Assembly: GCF_034661235.1 (NCBI RefSeq)
Contig: NZ_CP141059.1
Coordinates: 62,001 to 126,000 of the forward strand
DNA length: 64,000 nt
DNA from: Nocardioides bizhenqiangii
GTDB lineage: Bacteria; Actinomycetota; Actinomycetes; Propionibacteriales; Nocardioidaceae
Reading direction: 5' to 3'
Positions 28,644 through 36,252 of this stretch are shown one piece after another. A model generated the notes under the pieces. It searched no databases. It was not told the origin of the DNA and was given only the letters and a program-made list of their open reading frames with translations. Made by a program: the position numbers and the translations under genes. Position 1 is the stretch's first letter. Each line of letters begins with the position of its first letter.

Positions 28644-28686
28644 GGATCCAGCATGACCGCCGCCCCCAGATCAGGTCAACTGACCT
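28639..28686 (-). promoter_or_regulatory. Promoter of the lactone-oxidase operon with two inverted repeats
   Basis: On the minus strand, TTGACC (28679-28674), an 18-bp spacer, CATGCT (28655-28650), six bases, then the ATG (28643). AGGTCA-AC-TGACCT (28673-28686) is a perfect 6+6 dyad covering the -35. GTCATG-GATCCAG-CATGAC (28639-28657) covers the -10 and start codon. The first dyad overlaps the last codons of the HTH gene upstream, whose product is the obvious candidate ligand of these sites. Confidence 0.6.
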
Positions 28687-29581
28687 ACTCTTGTCGACCC
28701 TCGAACCCCCAGCGGAGGCCGAACACGCCCGGCCCGAAGCTGCGGCGGAACACGTGGGCCGTGCTGCCGGGCCCGACCGTACGGCGGGGGACCGGTGCGA
28801 CGTCGGCGTCGGTGAACTCCCCCCACCACGTGGGTAGGCGATCGGGGTGGAACCGCACCCACATCAGGAGGTCGCCGCCCGGCCGCGACCGCCCGTGCAT
28901 GCACTCGGGGGTCGGTACGTCGTCGTACGGGTAGTCGGTGACCCACTCCAGCACCGCGGTGTCCGGCGCGGTCACCGGTCGCTCGAGCTCGAGCACCACG
29001 CCGTACGCCGTGCCGCTCGGGTGGTCGTAGGTGCGGGTCAGCCGAGCCCCGGCCGCATCGGAGAACACCGGCGGGCCGTCGTACCCCTCGACGATCTCGA
29101 CCCAGGGGTACTCGCCGACAGTCCCGGACGTGACCTGGAGGACCATGCGGATCCACCGACGTCGCAGCACGCCGCTCTCGTCCACGTCGGCGACGACCTG
29201 GGTGGTGAGCTCGCGGAAGACACCCGTAGGTGCGCGCAACGCTGCGGTGGTCTCCTCGGCCGCTTCGCTCACCGGTCTCGCTTCGAACGGGGGCACGGGT
29301 GCGGCCAGTGGGCCGACTCGTCGGGTCGGACCGATCAGGGAGGCGAGCGCATCCTCCGGCAGGCCGAGGAGCTCCTCGATCTCGCGGATCGCGGCGTGCG
29401 AGCCGGCGCCCTCGGGGTGGCGATGTCCCGACCGCCAGTAGCTGAGGGTGGTCAGGGACACCGGGTTGCCGCGGTCGGTGAGCCGGTCCCGGAGCCAGAC
29501 CAGACTGACCTGCCGCGCGGCGATCGCCGCACGGAGCGCGACGGCGAAGTCGTCGGACTCCCCGGGTTCCGGGGTTTTCAC
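28685..29581 (-). CDS. HTH (XRE-like) regulator with unknown C-terminal domain
   Basis: 298 aa from GTG 29581, with GGGAG six bases upstream. Residues ~10-75 resemble an XRE-type helix-turn-helix (VSLVWLRDRLTDRG, VSLTTLSYWRSGHRHPEG, EELLGLPEDAL). The remaining ~200 residues are beta-rich with many Trp/Tyr (WVEIVEGYDGPPVF, WVTDYPYDDVPTPECMHGR, MWVRFHPDRLPTWWGEF) and match no family I know; this may be a ligand-binding module. It sits 41 bp upstream of the lactone-oxidase operon on the same strand. An inverted repeat surrounds its own ribosome-binding site and start codon. Confidence 0.72.
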   Translation of the reverse strand: MKTPEPGESDDFAVALRAAIAARQVSLVWLRDRLTDRGNPVSLTTLSYWRSGHRHPEGAGSHAAIREIEELLGLPEDALASLIGPTRRVGPLAAPVPPFEARPVSEAAEETTAALRAPTGVFRELTTQVVADVDESGVLRRRWIRMVLQVTSGTVGEYPWVEIVEGYDGPPVFSDAAGARLTRTYDHPSGTAYGVVLELERPVTAPDTAVLEWVTDYPYDDVPTPECMHGRSRPGGDLLMWVRFHPDRLPTWWGEFTDADVAPVPRRTVGPGSTAHVFRRSFGPGVFGLRWGFEGRQE

Positions 29582-29602
29582 ATCTGACTCCCTGTATGTG
29601 AA
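29577..29602. promoter_or_regulatory. Inverted repeat enclosing the RBS and start of the HTH gene
   Basis: TTCACAT (29577-29583) and ATGTGAA (29596-29602) form a perfect 7+7 dyad with a 12-base spacer. The spacer contains the GGGAG ribosome-binding site, and the left arm contains the GTG start (29579-29581) on the minus strand. It may be an operator for the encoded HTH protein, or an RNA hairpin that hides the translation start. Confidence 0.55.
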
Positions 29603-29806
29603 GGGAAGGCTTCTACCGTAGGTCTGAGTGGCCGACTACTGCGGGATTCGTGAGCAGTCGCGAGTCCGGGGGACCGGTGGGCTGCTAGGGGGGTAGGTCG
29701 CGTACCGCTGGAGGGTCGCGATCCTGCGCGAGGCTCGCGAGCGCACGTGGTGGGGAGGGCTCCAATCCCATCGGCTCGCGGGCCTCGCCTATGCGTTGAG
29801 GAAAGT

Positions 29807-29853
29807 AACAGTCAGGCTTGACTGTTTGTTTGGTCGGGCGCCATGCTGAGCGG
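29807..29853 (+). promoter_or_regulatory. Leaderless promoter and TetR operator
   Basis: AACAGTCA-GGCT-TGACTGTT (29807-29826) is a perfect 8+8 dyad. It contains the -35 TTGACT (29818-29823). After 18 bases comes CATGCT (29842-29847), then six bases to the GTG at 29854. The transcript is therefore expected to begin at the start codon. The dyad is the natural site for autorepression by the TetR protein and so would control the whole downstream catabolic operon. The stretch 29603-29806 holds nothing else I recognise. Confidence 0.65.
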
Positions 29854-30477
29854 GTGACCGTTCGAGCCGCCTCCCGCGTCCCGCAGGAGGAGCGCACCCG
29901 GGCGATGCGGGCGCGACTGATGGACGCCACGGTCGAGCTGCTGGTCGAGAGAGGCTTCAGCGGTACGACGACGACGCTCGTCTCGGAGCGCGCCGGCGTC
30001 AGCCGCGGCGCCCAGCTGCATCACTTCCCGACCAAGAACGACCTCGTGGTCGCCGCAGTGGCCCACCTGACCGAGCGCCGCGGCGAGGAGCTCGCGGCTG
30101 CCGCCACGCGGCTGCCCGACGGCAACCAGCGCACGCGGGCGGTGATCCAGATGCTCGGCGACCACTTCGCCGGTCCGGTGTTCACCGCCGCGCTGGAGCT
30201 CTGGGTGGCCGCGCGCACCGACGACACCCTCCTGGAGGCGGTCGCGCCGCTCGAGCAGCTGGTCGGCCGCGAGACCCACAAGATGACCGTCCAGCTGCTG
30301 GGTGCCGACGAGTCGCAGCCCGGCGTACGCGAGCTGATCCAAGCCACCCTCGACCTGGTCCGAGGCCTCGGCCTCGCCAACACCCTCGGCGACGACACCC
30401 CACGTCGGCGCCGGATCCTCGACCATTGGGCGGCGACGCTCGACACCGCACTGCACACCGACGGAGGCAAGAAGTGA
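29854..30477 (+). CDS. TetR-family regulator of the AtuA-type catabolic operon
   Basis: 207 aa. The N-terminal TetR helix-turn-helix reads MRARLMDATVELLVERGFSG, then TTLVSERAGVSRGAQLHHFP and TKNDLVVAAVAHL. The ligand domain follows. GTG 29854 is preferred to the upstream in-frame start at 29818, because the latter lies inside the operator and -35 box, whereas 29854 sits exactly where transcription should start. It overlaps the next gene by GTGA, so regulator and enzymes are on one mRNA. The effector is probably an acyl-CoA intermediate, by analogy with other TetR regulators of CoA pathways. Confidence 0.9.
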   Translation: MTVRAASRVPQEERTRAMRARLMDATVELLVERGFSGTTTTLVSERAGVSRGAQLHHFPTKNDLVVAAVAHLTERRGEELAAAATRLPDGNQRTRAVIQMLGDHFAGPVFTAALELWVAARTDDTLLEAVAPLEQLVGRETHKMTVQLLGADESQPGVRELIQATLDLVRGLGLANTLGDDTPRRRRILDHWAATLDTALHTDGGKK

Positions 30478-31292
30478 GCCTGTTCGACGACGTCCTCGCC
30501 GACCTCACCGCCGAGGGTGACCAGCTCCGTGCTGCTGTCGCCGGACTGGATGCGAGTGGCTGGACCATCCCGGTGCCCGCCGAGGGCTGGACCATCGCGA
30601 CCACGGTGGCGCACCTGCTGTGGACCGACGAGGTCGCCGTCCTCGCGACCGACGCGCACACGCCGGAAGGGAAGGAGGCCTGGGACGAGGTCGTCCTCCA
30701 GGCCATCGCCGACCCGACCGGGTTCGTCGACGCGGGCGCCCACGAGCTCGCCGGGCTCGATCCCGCGGACCTGCTGGTCCGCTGGGACGCCGGACGCGCG
30801 GCGCTCGCCAAGGCACTCCGCGAGGTGCCCGACGGCCAGAAGATGCCGTGGTTCGGCCCGCCGATGTCGGCCACCTCGATGGCGACCGCCCGCTTCATGG
30901 AGACCTGGGCGCACGCGCTCGACGTCCACGACGCCTTGATCTCGACAGGATCGATCAGCAACAGGCCCGCGCCGACGGACCGGATCAAGCACGTTGCCCA
31001 CCTCGGCGTCCGCACCCGCAACTACTCGTTCGTCCAGCAGGGCCTCGAGGCGCCGGCCGACGAGTTCCGGATCGAGCTGACTTCCCCCAGTGGGGACCTT
31101 TGGTCGTGGGGCCCCCCTGAAGCGAAGCAGACAGTGCGTGGCACGTCGTACGACTTCTGCCAGCTGGTCACCCAGCGCATCCACCGCGACGACACCGACC
31201 TGGTCGCCGTCGGTGCCGACGCCGAGAAGTGGCTGACCATCGCGCAGGCGTTCGCCGGTCCCGCCGGCGGCGGTCGGCAGGCGACGGCATGA
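30474..31292 (+). CDS. TIGR03084-type DinB/MDMPI-fold protein
   Basis: 272 aa. LFDDVLADLTAEGDQLRAAV, GWTIATTVAHLLWTDEVAVL and TARFMETWAHALDVHDAL match the mycothiol-dependent maleylpyruvate isomerase N-terminal fold, with His residues spaced for one metal ion. I recognise the family as TIGR03084, whose members often accompany AtuA genes in actinobacteria. It may be a mycothiol- or metal-dependent isomerase or hydrolase; its reaction is not established. GTG 30474 overlaps the TetR stop, with GGAGG eight bases upstream. It overlaps the AtuA gene by ATGA. Confidence 0.8.
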   Translation: MSLFDDVLADLTAEGDQLRAAVAGLDASGWTIPVPAEGWTIATTVAHLLWTDEVAVLATDAHTPEGKEAWDEVVLQAIADPTGFVDAGAHELAGLDPADLLVRWDAGRAALAKALREVPDGQKMPWFGPPMSATSMATARFMETWAHALDVHDALISTGSISNRPAPTDRIKHVAHLGVRTRNYSFVQQGLEAPADEFRIELTSPSGDLWSWGPPEAKQTVRGTSYDFCQLVTQRIHRDDTDLVAVGADAEKWLTIAQAFAGPAGGGRQATA

Positions 31293-33040
31293 CCATCAGG
31301 ATCGGCAACTGCTCCGGCTTCTACGGGGACCGCCTCTCGGCGTTCCGCGAGATGCTCGAGGGCGGCCCGCTCGACTACCTCACCGGCGACTACCTCGCCG
31401 AGCTGACCATGCTGATCCTCGGCAAGGACACGGTCAAGGACCCCGGCCTCGGCTACGCCCGCACCTTCGTGAAGCAGGCGGAGGACGCCCTCGGCCTCGC
31501 CCTCGAGCGGGACGTCAAGGTGGTCGTCAACGCCGGCGGCCTCAACCCGCGGGGCCTCGCCGACAAGCTGCGCGAGGTCGCGACCGGGCTCGGGCTGGAC
31601 CCGAAGATCGCCCACGTCGAGGGCGACGACCTCCGCGACCAGGTCGCCGACCTCGGTCTGCTGCACGAGACCTACGGCAACCCGATGACGGCCAACGCCT
31701 ACCTCGGCGCGTTCGGCATCGCCTCCGCGCTCGAGCGCGGCGCCGACCTGGTGGTCACCGGCCGCGTCACCGACGCCTCGGTCGTCGTGGGACCGGCCAT
31801 CGCCCACTTCGGCTGGACGCCCGAGTCGTACGACGCCCTCGCCGGCGCCGTGGTCGCCGGCCACATCATCGAGTGCGGCACCCAGGCCACCGGTGGCAAC
31901 TTCAGCGGCTTCGTCGACCTGATGTCGACCGGCGCGATCAGCGGAGGACAGCCGCTCGGCTTCCCCATCGCCGAGCTGTCCGAGGACGGCTCGATGGTGA
32001 TCACCAAGCATGACGGTACCGGTGGTGCGGTCACGGTGGACACCGTCACCGCCCAGCTGGTCTACGAGATCCAGTCGACGAGGTACCTCAACCCCGACGT
32101 CACCGTCGACCTCACCTCGCTGCGACTCGAGCAGGCCGGACCCGACCGGGTGGCGGTCACCGGCGTCACCGGATCCCCGCCGCCGGAGCAGCTCAAGGTG
32201 TGCCTCAACTACTTCGCCGGCTTCCGCAACTCCGCCGAGTTCGTCGTCACCGGGCTCGACTGCGAAGCCAAGGTCGAGTGGGTCAAGGCCCAGGTCGAGT
32301 CCGCGCTCGGGTCCGACCGGCCGGCCAAGGTGGTGTGGTCCGGCATCGGACCGGTCCAGGAGGACGCCGATACCGAGGAAGGCGCGTCGCTCCTGCTCCG
32401 GGTCACCGCGTTCGACCCGAGCGCCGACAAGGTCGGCAAGGCCCTCACCGCTCCGATCATCGAGCTCGCGCTCGGGTCCTACCCGGGCTTCAGCGTCACC
32501 CGGATGCCCGGCCCCGGCACGGCGTACGGCGTCTACCGCCCCGCGTACGTCCCGCGTGGTGCGGTCCGGCACACCGTCGTCCACCACGACGGCACGACCG
32601 AGGTGATCGACGATCCGGTGTCGGCCAGTGCTCCCGTCGACCCGGCAGCCGGCCAGCGGCCGTCGCCGTACCCCGCGCCCACGGACACGCTCACCCGCCG
32701 GCTGCCGCTCGGCACGTTCGTGCACGGACGGTCCGGCGACAAGGGCGGCGATGCCAACATCGGGCTCTGGGTCAAGAACGACGGCCACCCAAGGTACGCC
32801 GAGCGGGTGACCTGGCTGACCAAGTTCATGTCGCAGCGTCGGGTGCGGGAGCTGATCCCCGAGGCGGCCGACCTCGACATCGAGGTCTACGTCCTGCCCA
32901 ACCTCGGAGGCGTCAACGTGCTGATCCATGGCCTGCTCGACGAGGGCGTGGCCGCCACCGCTCGTTTCGACCCGCAGGCGAAGGGCCTTGCCGAGTGGAT
33001 CCGCTCCCGTCTCGTCAACATCGAAGGGAACGTCCTGTGA
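31289..33040 (+). CDS. atuA: AtuA family protein (acyclic terpene utilisation, DUF1446)
   Basis: 583 aa. The N-terminal DUF1446 region contains GNCSGFYGDRLSAFREML, LDYLTGDYLAELTMLIL, NAGGLNPRGLADKLREVA and GRVTDASVVVGPA. A C-terminal ~100-residue AtuA-like module follows (FVHGRSGDKGGDANIGLW, then VYVLPNLGGVNVLIHGLLDE). AtuA is essential for citronellol/geraniol catabolism in Pseudomonas, where it is thought to act around the hydration of the carboxylated geranyl-CoA intermediate; the chemistry is not firmly known. Here the two modules are fused in one chain. ATG 31289 is chosen for the ATGA overlap; the frame runs 60 bases further upstream without reason. Confidence 0.88.
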   Translation: MTIRIGNCSGFYGDRLSAFREMLEGGPLDYLTGDYLAELTMLILGKDTVKDPGLGYARTFVKQAEDALGLALERDVKVVVNAGGLNPRGLADKLREVATGLGLDPKIAHVEGDDLRDQVADLGLLHETYGNPMTANAYLGAFGIASALERGADLVVTGRVTDASVVVGPAIAHFGWTPESYDALAGAVVAGHIIECGTQATGGNFSGFVDLMSTGAISGGQPLGFPIAELSEDGSMVITKHDGTGGAVTVDTVTAQLVYEIQSTRYLNPDVTVDLTSLRLEQAGPDRVAVTGVTGSPPPEQLKVCLNYFAGFRNSAEFVVTGLDCEAKVEWVKAQVESALGSDRPAKVVWSGIGPVQEDADTEEGASLLLRVTAFDPSADKVGKALTAPIIELALGSYPGFSVTRMPGPGTAYGVYRPAYVPRGAVRHTVVHHDGTTEVIDDPVSASAPVDPAAGQRPSPYPAPTDTLTRRLPLGTFVHGRSGDKGGDANIGLWVKNDGHPRYAERVTWLTKFMSQRRVRELIPEAADLDIEVYVLPNLGGVNVLIHGLLDEGVAATARFDPQAKGLAEWIRSRLVNIEGNVL

Positions 33041-34194
33041 GCACCACGTTCAACCACGGCTTCACCGAGGAGCAGATCGCCCTCAAGGAGTCGGCGCTCG
33101 AGTTCACGAGGCGCGAGGTGACGCCCTACCTCGACCAGTGGGAGAGGGACGGCGAGGTCCCGCGGGAGTTCCAGAAGAAGCTCGCGCACGCCGGCTTCCT
33201 CGGCGTCGGCGTCCCGGAAGAGGTCGGCGGTGACGGCGGCACCCTGATCGACGCCTGCGCGATGCAGCAGGGCTTCATGGAGGGCGGCTGGTCCGGCGGT
33301 CTGATGGCGTCGGCGTTCACCCACGGCATCGCGATCCCGCACATCATCCAGAACGGCTCACCGGAGCTGATCGACACCTACGTCCGACCGGTGCTGACCG
33401 GCGACCTGATCGGGTCGCTGGCCGTGACCGAGCCTGGTGCCGGGTCCGACGTCGCCAACATCGCCACCCGGGCCGTGCGCGACGGCGACGACTACGTCAT
33501 CAACGGCGCCAAGACGTTCATCACGTCCTCGGTGCGCGGCGACTTCGTCACCACGGCGGTGCGCACCGGCGAGCCCGGGGCGCACGGCATCTCGATGATC
33601 GTCGTACCCAAGGGCACGCCCGGGTTCACCGTCTCCCGCAAGCTCGACAAGATGGGCTGGCTCGCGTCCGACACCGGCGAGCTGTCCTACGAGGACGTGC
33701 GGGTCCCGGCCACCCACCTGATCGGCCAGGAGAACCACGGCTTCTACTACATCGCACAGAACTTCGTCTCCGAGCGGATCTGGCTGGCGCTGATGGGCTA
33801 CGGCCACGCCCTGCGCTGCCTCAACCTCGCCGCGCAGCACTGCAAGGACCGCGACGCCTTCGGCAAGCCGCTGGTCGCCAACCAGGTGGTCCGCGCCAAG
33901 CTGACCGAGATGCACCGCCAGGTGGCGGTCGCCCGCAGCTACACGCTCGAGGTGGCGCGGCGGTACGACGCCGGCGAGGACTGCATCGCCGAGGCCTGCC
34001 TGGCGAAGCAGACCGCTGTCGACACCGCGGTCTGGGTCGCCGACCAGGCCGTGCAGCTGCACGGAGGGATGGGTTACATGCGCGAGTCCGAGGTCGAGCG
34101 ACACTACCGCGACGTCCGCCTGCTGCCGATCGGCGGTGGCTCGACCGAAGTGCTCACCGACCTGGCCGCCCGACTGCTGGGCTACGCGGGATGA
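33037..34194 (+). CDS. Acyl-CoA dehydrogenase (citronellyl-CoA dehydrogenase candidate)
   Basis: 385 aa with the ACAD signatures LAVTEPGAGSDVANIATRA (flavin/substrate loop), NGAKTFITSSVRGDFVTT, LHGGMGYMRESEVERHYRDV and the catalytic Glu E371 in GGGSTEVL. It introduces the 2,3-double bond into an acyl-CoA and passes electrons to ETF. In an Atu-type pathway this would be citronellyl-CoA to geranyl-CoA, or the later branched steps. GTG 33037 overlaps the AtuA stop (GTGA), and the stop overlaps the SRPBCC gene (ATGA). Confidence 0.92.
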   Translation: MSTTFNHGFTEEQIALKESALEFTRREVTPYLDQWERDGEVPREFQKKLAHAGFLGVGVPEEVGGDGGTLIDACAMQQGFMEGGWSGGLMASAFTHGIAIPHIIQNGSPELIDTYVRPVLTGDLIGSLAVTEPGAGSDVANIATRAVRDGDDYVINGAKTFITSSVRGDFVTTAVRTGEPGAHGISMIVVPKGTPGFTVSRKLDKMGWLASDTGELSYEDVRVPATHLIGQENHGFYYIAQNFVSERIWLALMGYGHALRCLNLAAQHCKDRDAFGKPLVANQVVRAKLTEMHRQVAVARSYTLEVARRYDAGEDCIAEACLAKQTAVDTAVWVADQAVQLHGGMGYMRESEVERHYRDVRLLPIGGGSTEVLTDLAARLLGYAG

Positions 34195-34652
34195 CCGGCC
34201 TGGGCGGAGAGGTCGACCTCTTCATGCGCGCTGCGCCGGAGAAGGTCTGGGACCTGGTCAGCGACGTCACCCGGATCGGGGAGTTCTCACCCGAGACGTT
34301 CGAGGCCGAGTGGACGCACGGTGCGACCGGGCCGGCCGTCGGCGCCCGGTTCAAGGGCCACGTGAAGCGCAACGGCGTCGGACCGACGTACTGGGCGCCG
34401 TGCACGGTCACCACCTGCGTCGAGAACGAGGTGTTCGAGTTCGCCGTGGGGCTCGACGGCAACCCGCTCAACACCTGGGGCTACCGACTGACGCCGGAGG
34501 GTGACGGCACCCGGGTCACCGAGTACTTCCGGCTCACGCCGAAGTGGTACCTCCGCGGCTACTGGCTGGTGCTCGGTAGCCTGCGCGGCCGCACCAACGA
34601 GCGCGGCATGCGCACGACGCTGGCGAGGATGAAGGAGGTCGTGGAGTCATGA
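34191..34652 (+). CDS. SRPBCC (START-like) family protein
   Basis: 153 aa with the polyketide-cyclase/START-like pattern VDLFMRAAPEKVWDLVSDVT, then RIGEFSPETFEAEWTHG. The fold is a hydrophobic cavity that binds or cyclises small lipids. It overlaps its neighbours at both ends by ATGA, so it is translated together with the dehydrogenase and carboxylase. A carrier or cofactor role for a terpenoid or branched acyl group is possible; nothing in the sequence defines a reaction. Confidence 0.83.
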   Translation: MTGLGGEVDLFMRAAPEKVWDLVSDVTRIGEFSPETFEAEWTHGATGPAVGARFKGHVKRNGVGPTYWAPCTVTTCVENEVFEFAVGLDGNPLNTWGYRLTPEGDGTRVTEYFRLTPKWYLRGYWLVLGSLRGRTNERGMRTTLARMKEVVES

Positions 34653-36238
34653 CCGCCACGACGGAAGAGACCCGACGAGCGGCCATGCTCGAGAAGATCG
34701 AGTCGCTCCACGCGGAGCAGGCCAAGGCCGTCGAGGCCGGCGGCAAGTACATCGCCCGCCATCTGGAGCGCGGGAAGCTCACCGCACGGATGAGGATCGA
34801 GCTGCTCGTCGACGAGGGCTCGGCGTTCCTCGAGCTGATGCCGCTGGCCGGCTGGGGCAGCGACTTCGCGGTCGGTGCCAGCGTCGTCACCGGGATCGGC
34901 GTGGTCGAGGGCGTGGAGTGCATGATCATCGCGAACGACCCGACGGTGAAGGGCGGTGCCCTCAACCCGTGGTCGCTGAGGAAGACGTTCCGGGCGGCGG
35001 AGATCGCCGAGCGCAACTACCTGCCGAGCATCAACCTCACCGAGTCCGGTGGTGCCGACCTCCCGACCCAGAAGGAGATCTTCATCCCCGGCGGCCGCGG
35101 CTTCCGCGACCTCACCCGGTCCTCGGCCCGCAAGCAGCCGACGATCTCGGTCGTCTTCGGCAACTCCACGGCCGGCGGCGCCTACGTCCCGGGCATGAGC
35201 GACTACGTGATCATGGTCAAGGAGCGGGCCAAGGTCTTCCTCGCCGGGCCGCCGCTGGTGAAGATGGCGACGGGTGAGGAGACCGACGACGAGTCGCTCG
35301 GTGGGGCCGAGATGCACTCCCGGGTCTCCGGCTCTTCGGACTACCTCGCGGTCGACGAGCACGACGCCGTCCGGCAGGCGCGCCGCGTCGTCGCCCGGCT
35401 CAACTGGCGCAAGAGGGGCACCACCCCGGACCCGTCGTCGTACGCCGAGCCCGACCTCGACCCCGAGGACCTGCTCGACCTGATCCCCACCGACCTCAAG
35501 GAGCCGTTCGACCCCCGGGAGGCGATCCTGCGGATCGTCGACGGCTCCGGGCCGGGCAACGCGGTGCCGTTCGACGAGTTCAAGCCGTTGTACGGCGCCT
35601 CGCTGTGCGTCGGCTGGGCCAGGCTGCACGGCCACGAGATCGGCATCCTCGCCAACGCGCGCGGCGTGCTGTTCTCCGAGGAGGCACAGAAGGCCGCGCA
35701 GTTCATCCAGCTGGCCAACCAGAAGGACACGCCGCTGCTGTTCCTGCACAACACCACCGGCTACATGGTCGGCACGGAGTACGAGCAGGGCGGCATCATC
35801 AAGCACGGCGCGATGATGATCAACGCCGTCTCCAACTCGAAGGTGCCGCACCTGACGGTGATCATGGGCGCGTCGTACGGCGCCGGCAACTACGGCATGA
35901 ACGGCCGCGCCTACGACCCGCGCTTCCTCTTCACCTGGCCGTCGGCGAAGTCCGCCGTCATGGGACCGCAGCAGCTCGCCGGCGTGCTCGAGATCGTGGC
36001 GCGCGAGTCGGCGGAGAAGAAGGGCGAGCCTTTCGACGCCGAGGGCTTCAAGGGCATCAAGGACATGGTCGAGGGGATGGTCGAGGAGCAGTCGCTGCCC
36101 TACTTCCTCTCCGGCCTGGTCTACGACGACGGCGTCATCGACCCGCGCGACACCCGCACCGTTCTCGGCATCTGCCTGTCCGTCATCGACAACCAGCCGA
36201 TCGAGGGCGCCATGAATTTCGGCGTCTTTCGCATGTAA
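34649..36238 (+). CDS. Acyl-CoA carboxylase beta subunit (geranyl-/methylcrotonyl-CoA carboxylase type)
   Basis: 529-aa carboxyltransferase. The crotonase-like halves contain GASVVTGIGVVEGVECMI, LTESGGADLPTQKEIFIPGG and GNSTAGGAYVPGMSDYVIMV in the acyl-CoA half, then LFLHNTTGYMVGTEYEQGG and GASYGAGNYGMNGRAYDP in the carboxybiotin half. The latter is typical of methylcrotonyl- and geranyl-CoA carboxylases rather than propionyl-CoA carboxylase. It transfers CO2 from biotin to the gamma carbon of a 3-methyl-enoyl-CoA. The biotin-bearing alpha subunit is encoded 14 bases downstream. The ATG overlaps the SRPBCC stop. Confidence 0.92.
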   Translation: MTATTEETRRAAMLEKIESLHAEQAKAVEAGGKYIARHLERGKLTARMRIELLVDEGSAFLELMPLAGWGSDFAVGASVVTGIGVVEGVECMIIANDPTVKGGALNPWSLRKTFRAAEIAERNYLPSINLTESGGADLPTQKEIFIPGGRGFRDLTRSSARKQPTISVVFGNSTAGGAYVPGMSDYVIMVKERAKVFLAGPPLVKMATGEETDDESLGGAEMHSRVSGSSDYLAVDEHDAVRQARRVVARLNWRKRGTTPDPSSYAEPDLDPEDLLDLIPTDLKEPFDPREAILRIVDGSGPGNAVPFDEFKPLYGASLCVGWARLHGHEIGILANARGVLFSEEAQKAAQFIQLANQKDTPLLFLHNTTGYMVGTEYEQGGIIKHGAMMINAVSNSKVPHLTVIMGASYGAGNYGMNGRAYDPRFLFTWPSAKSAVMGPQQLAGVLEIVARESAEKKGEPFDAEGFKGIKDMVEGMVEEQSLPYFLSGLVYDDGVIDPRDTRTVLGICLSVIDNQPIEGAMNFGVFRM

Positions 36239-36252
36239 GGGACTGCCTGCAG

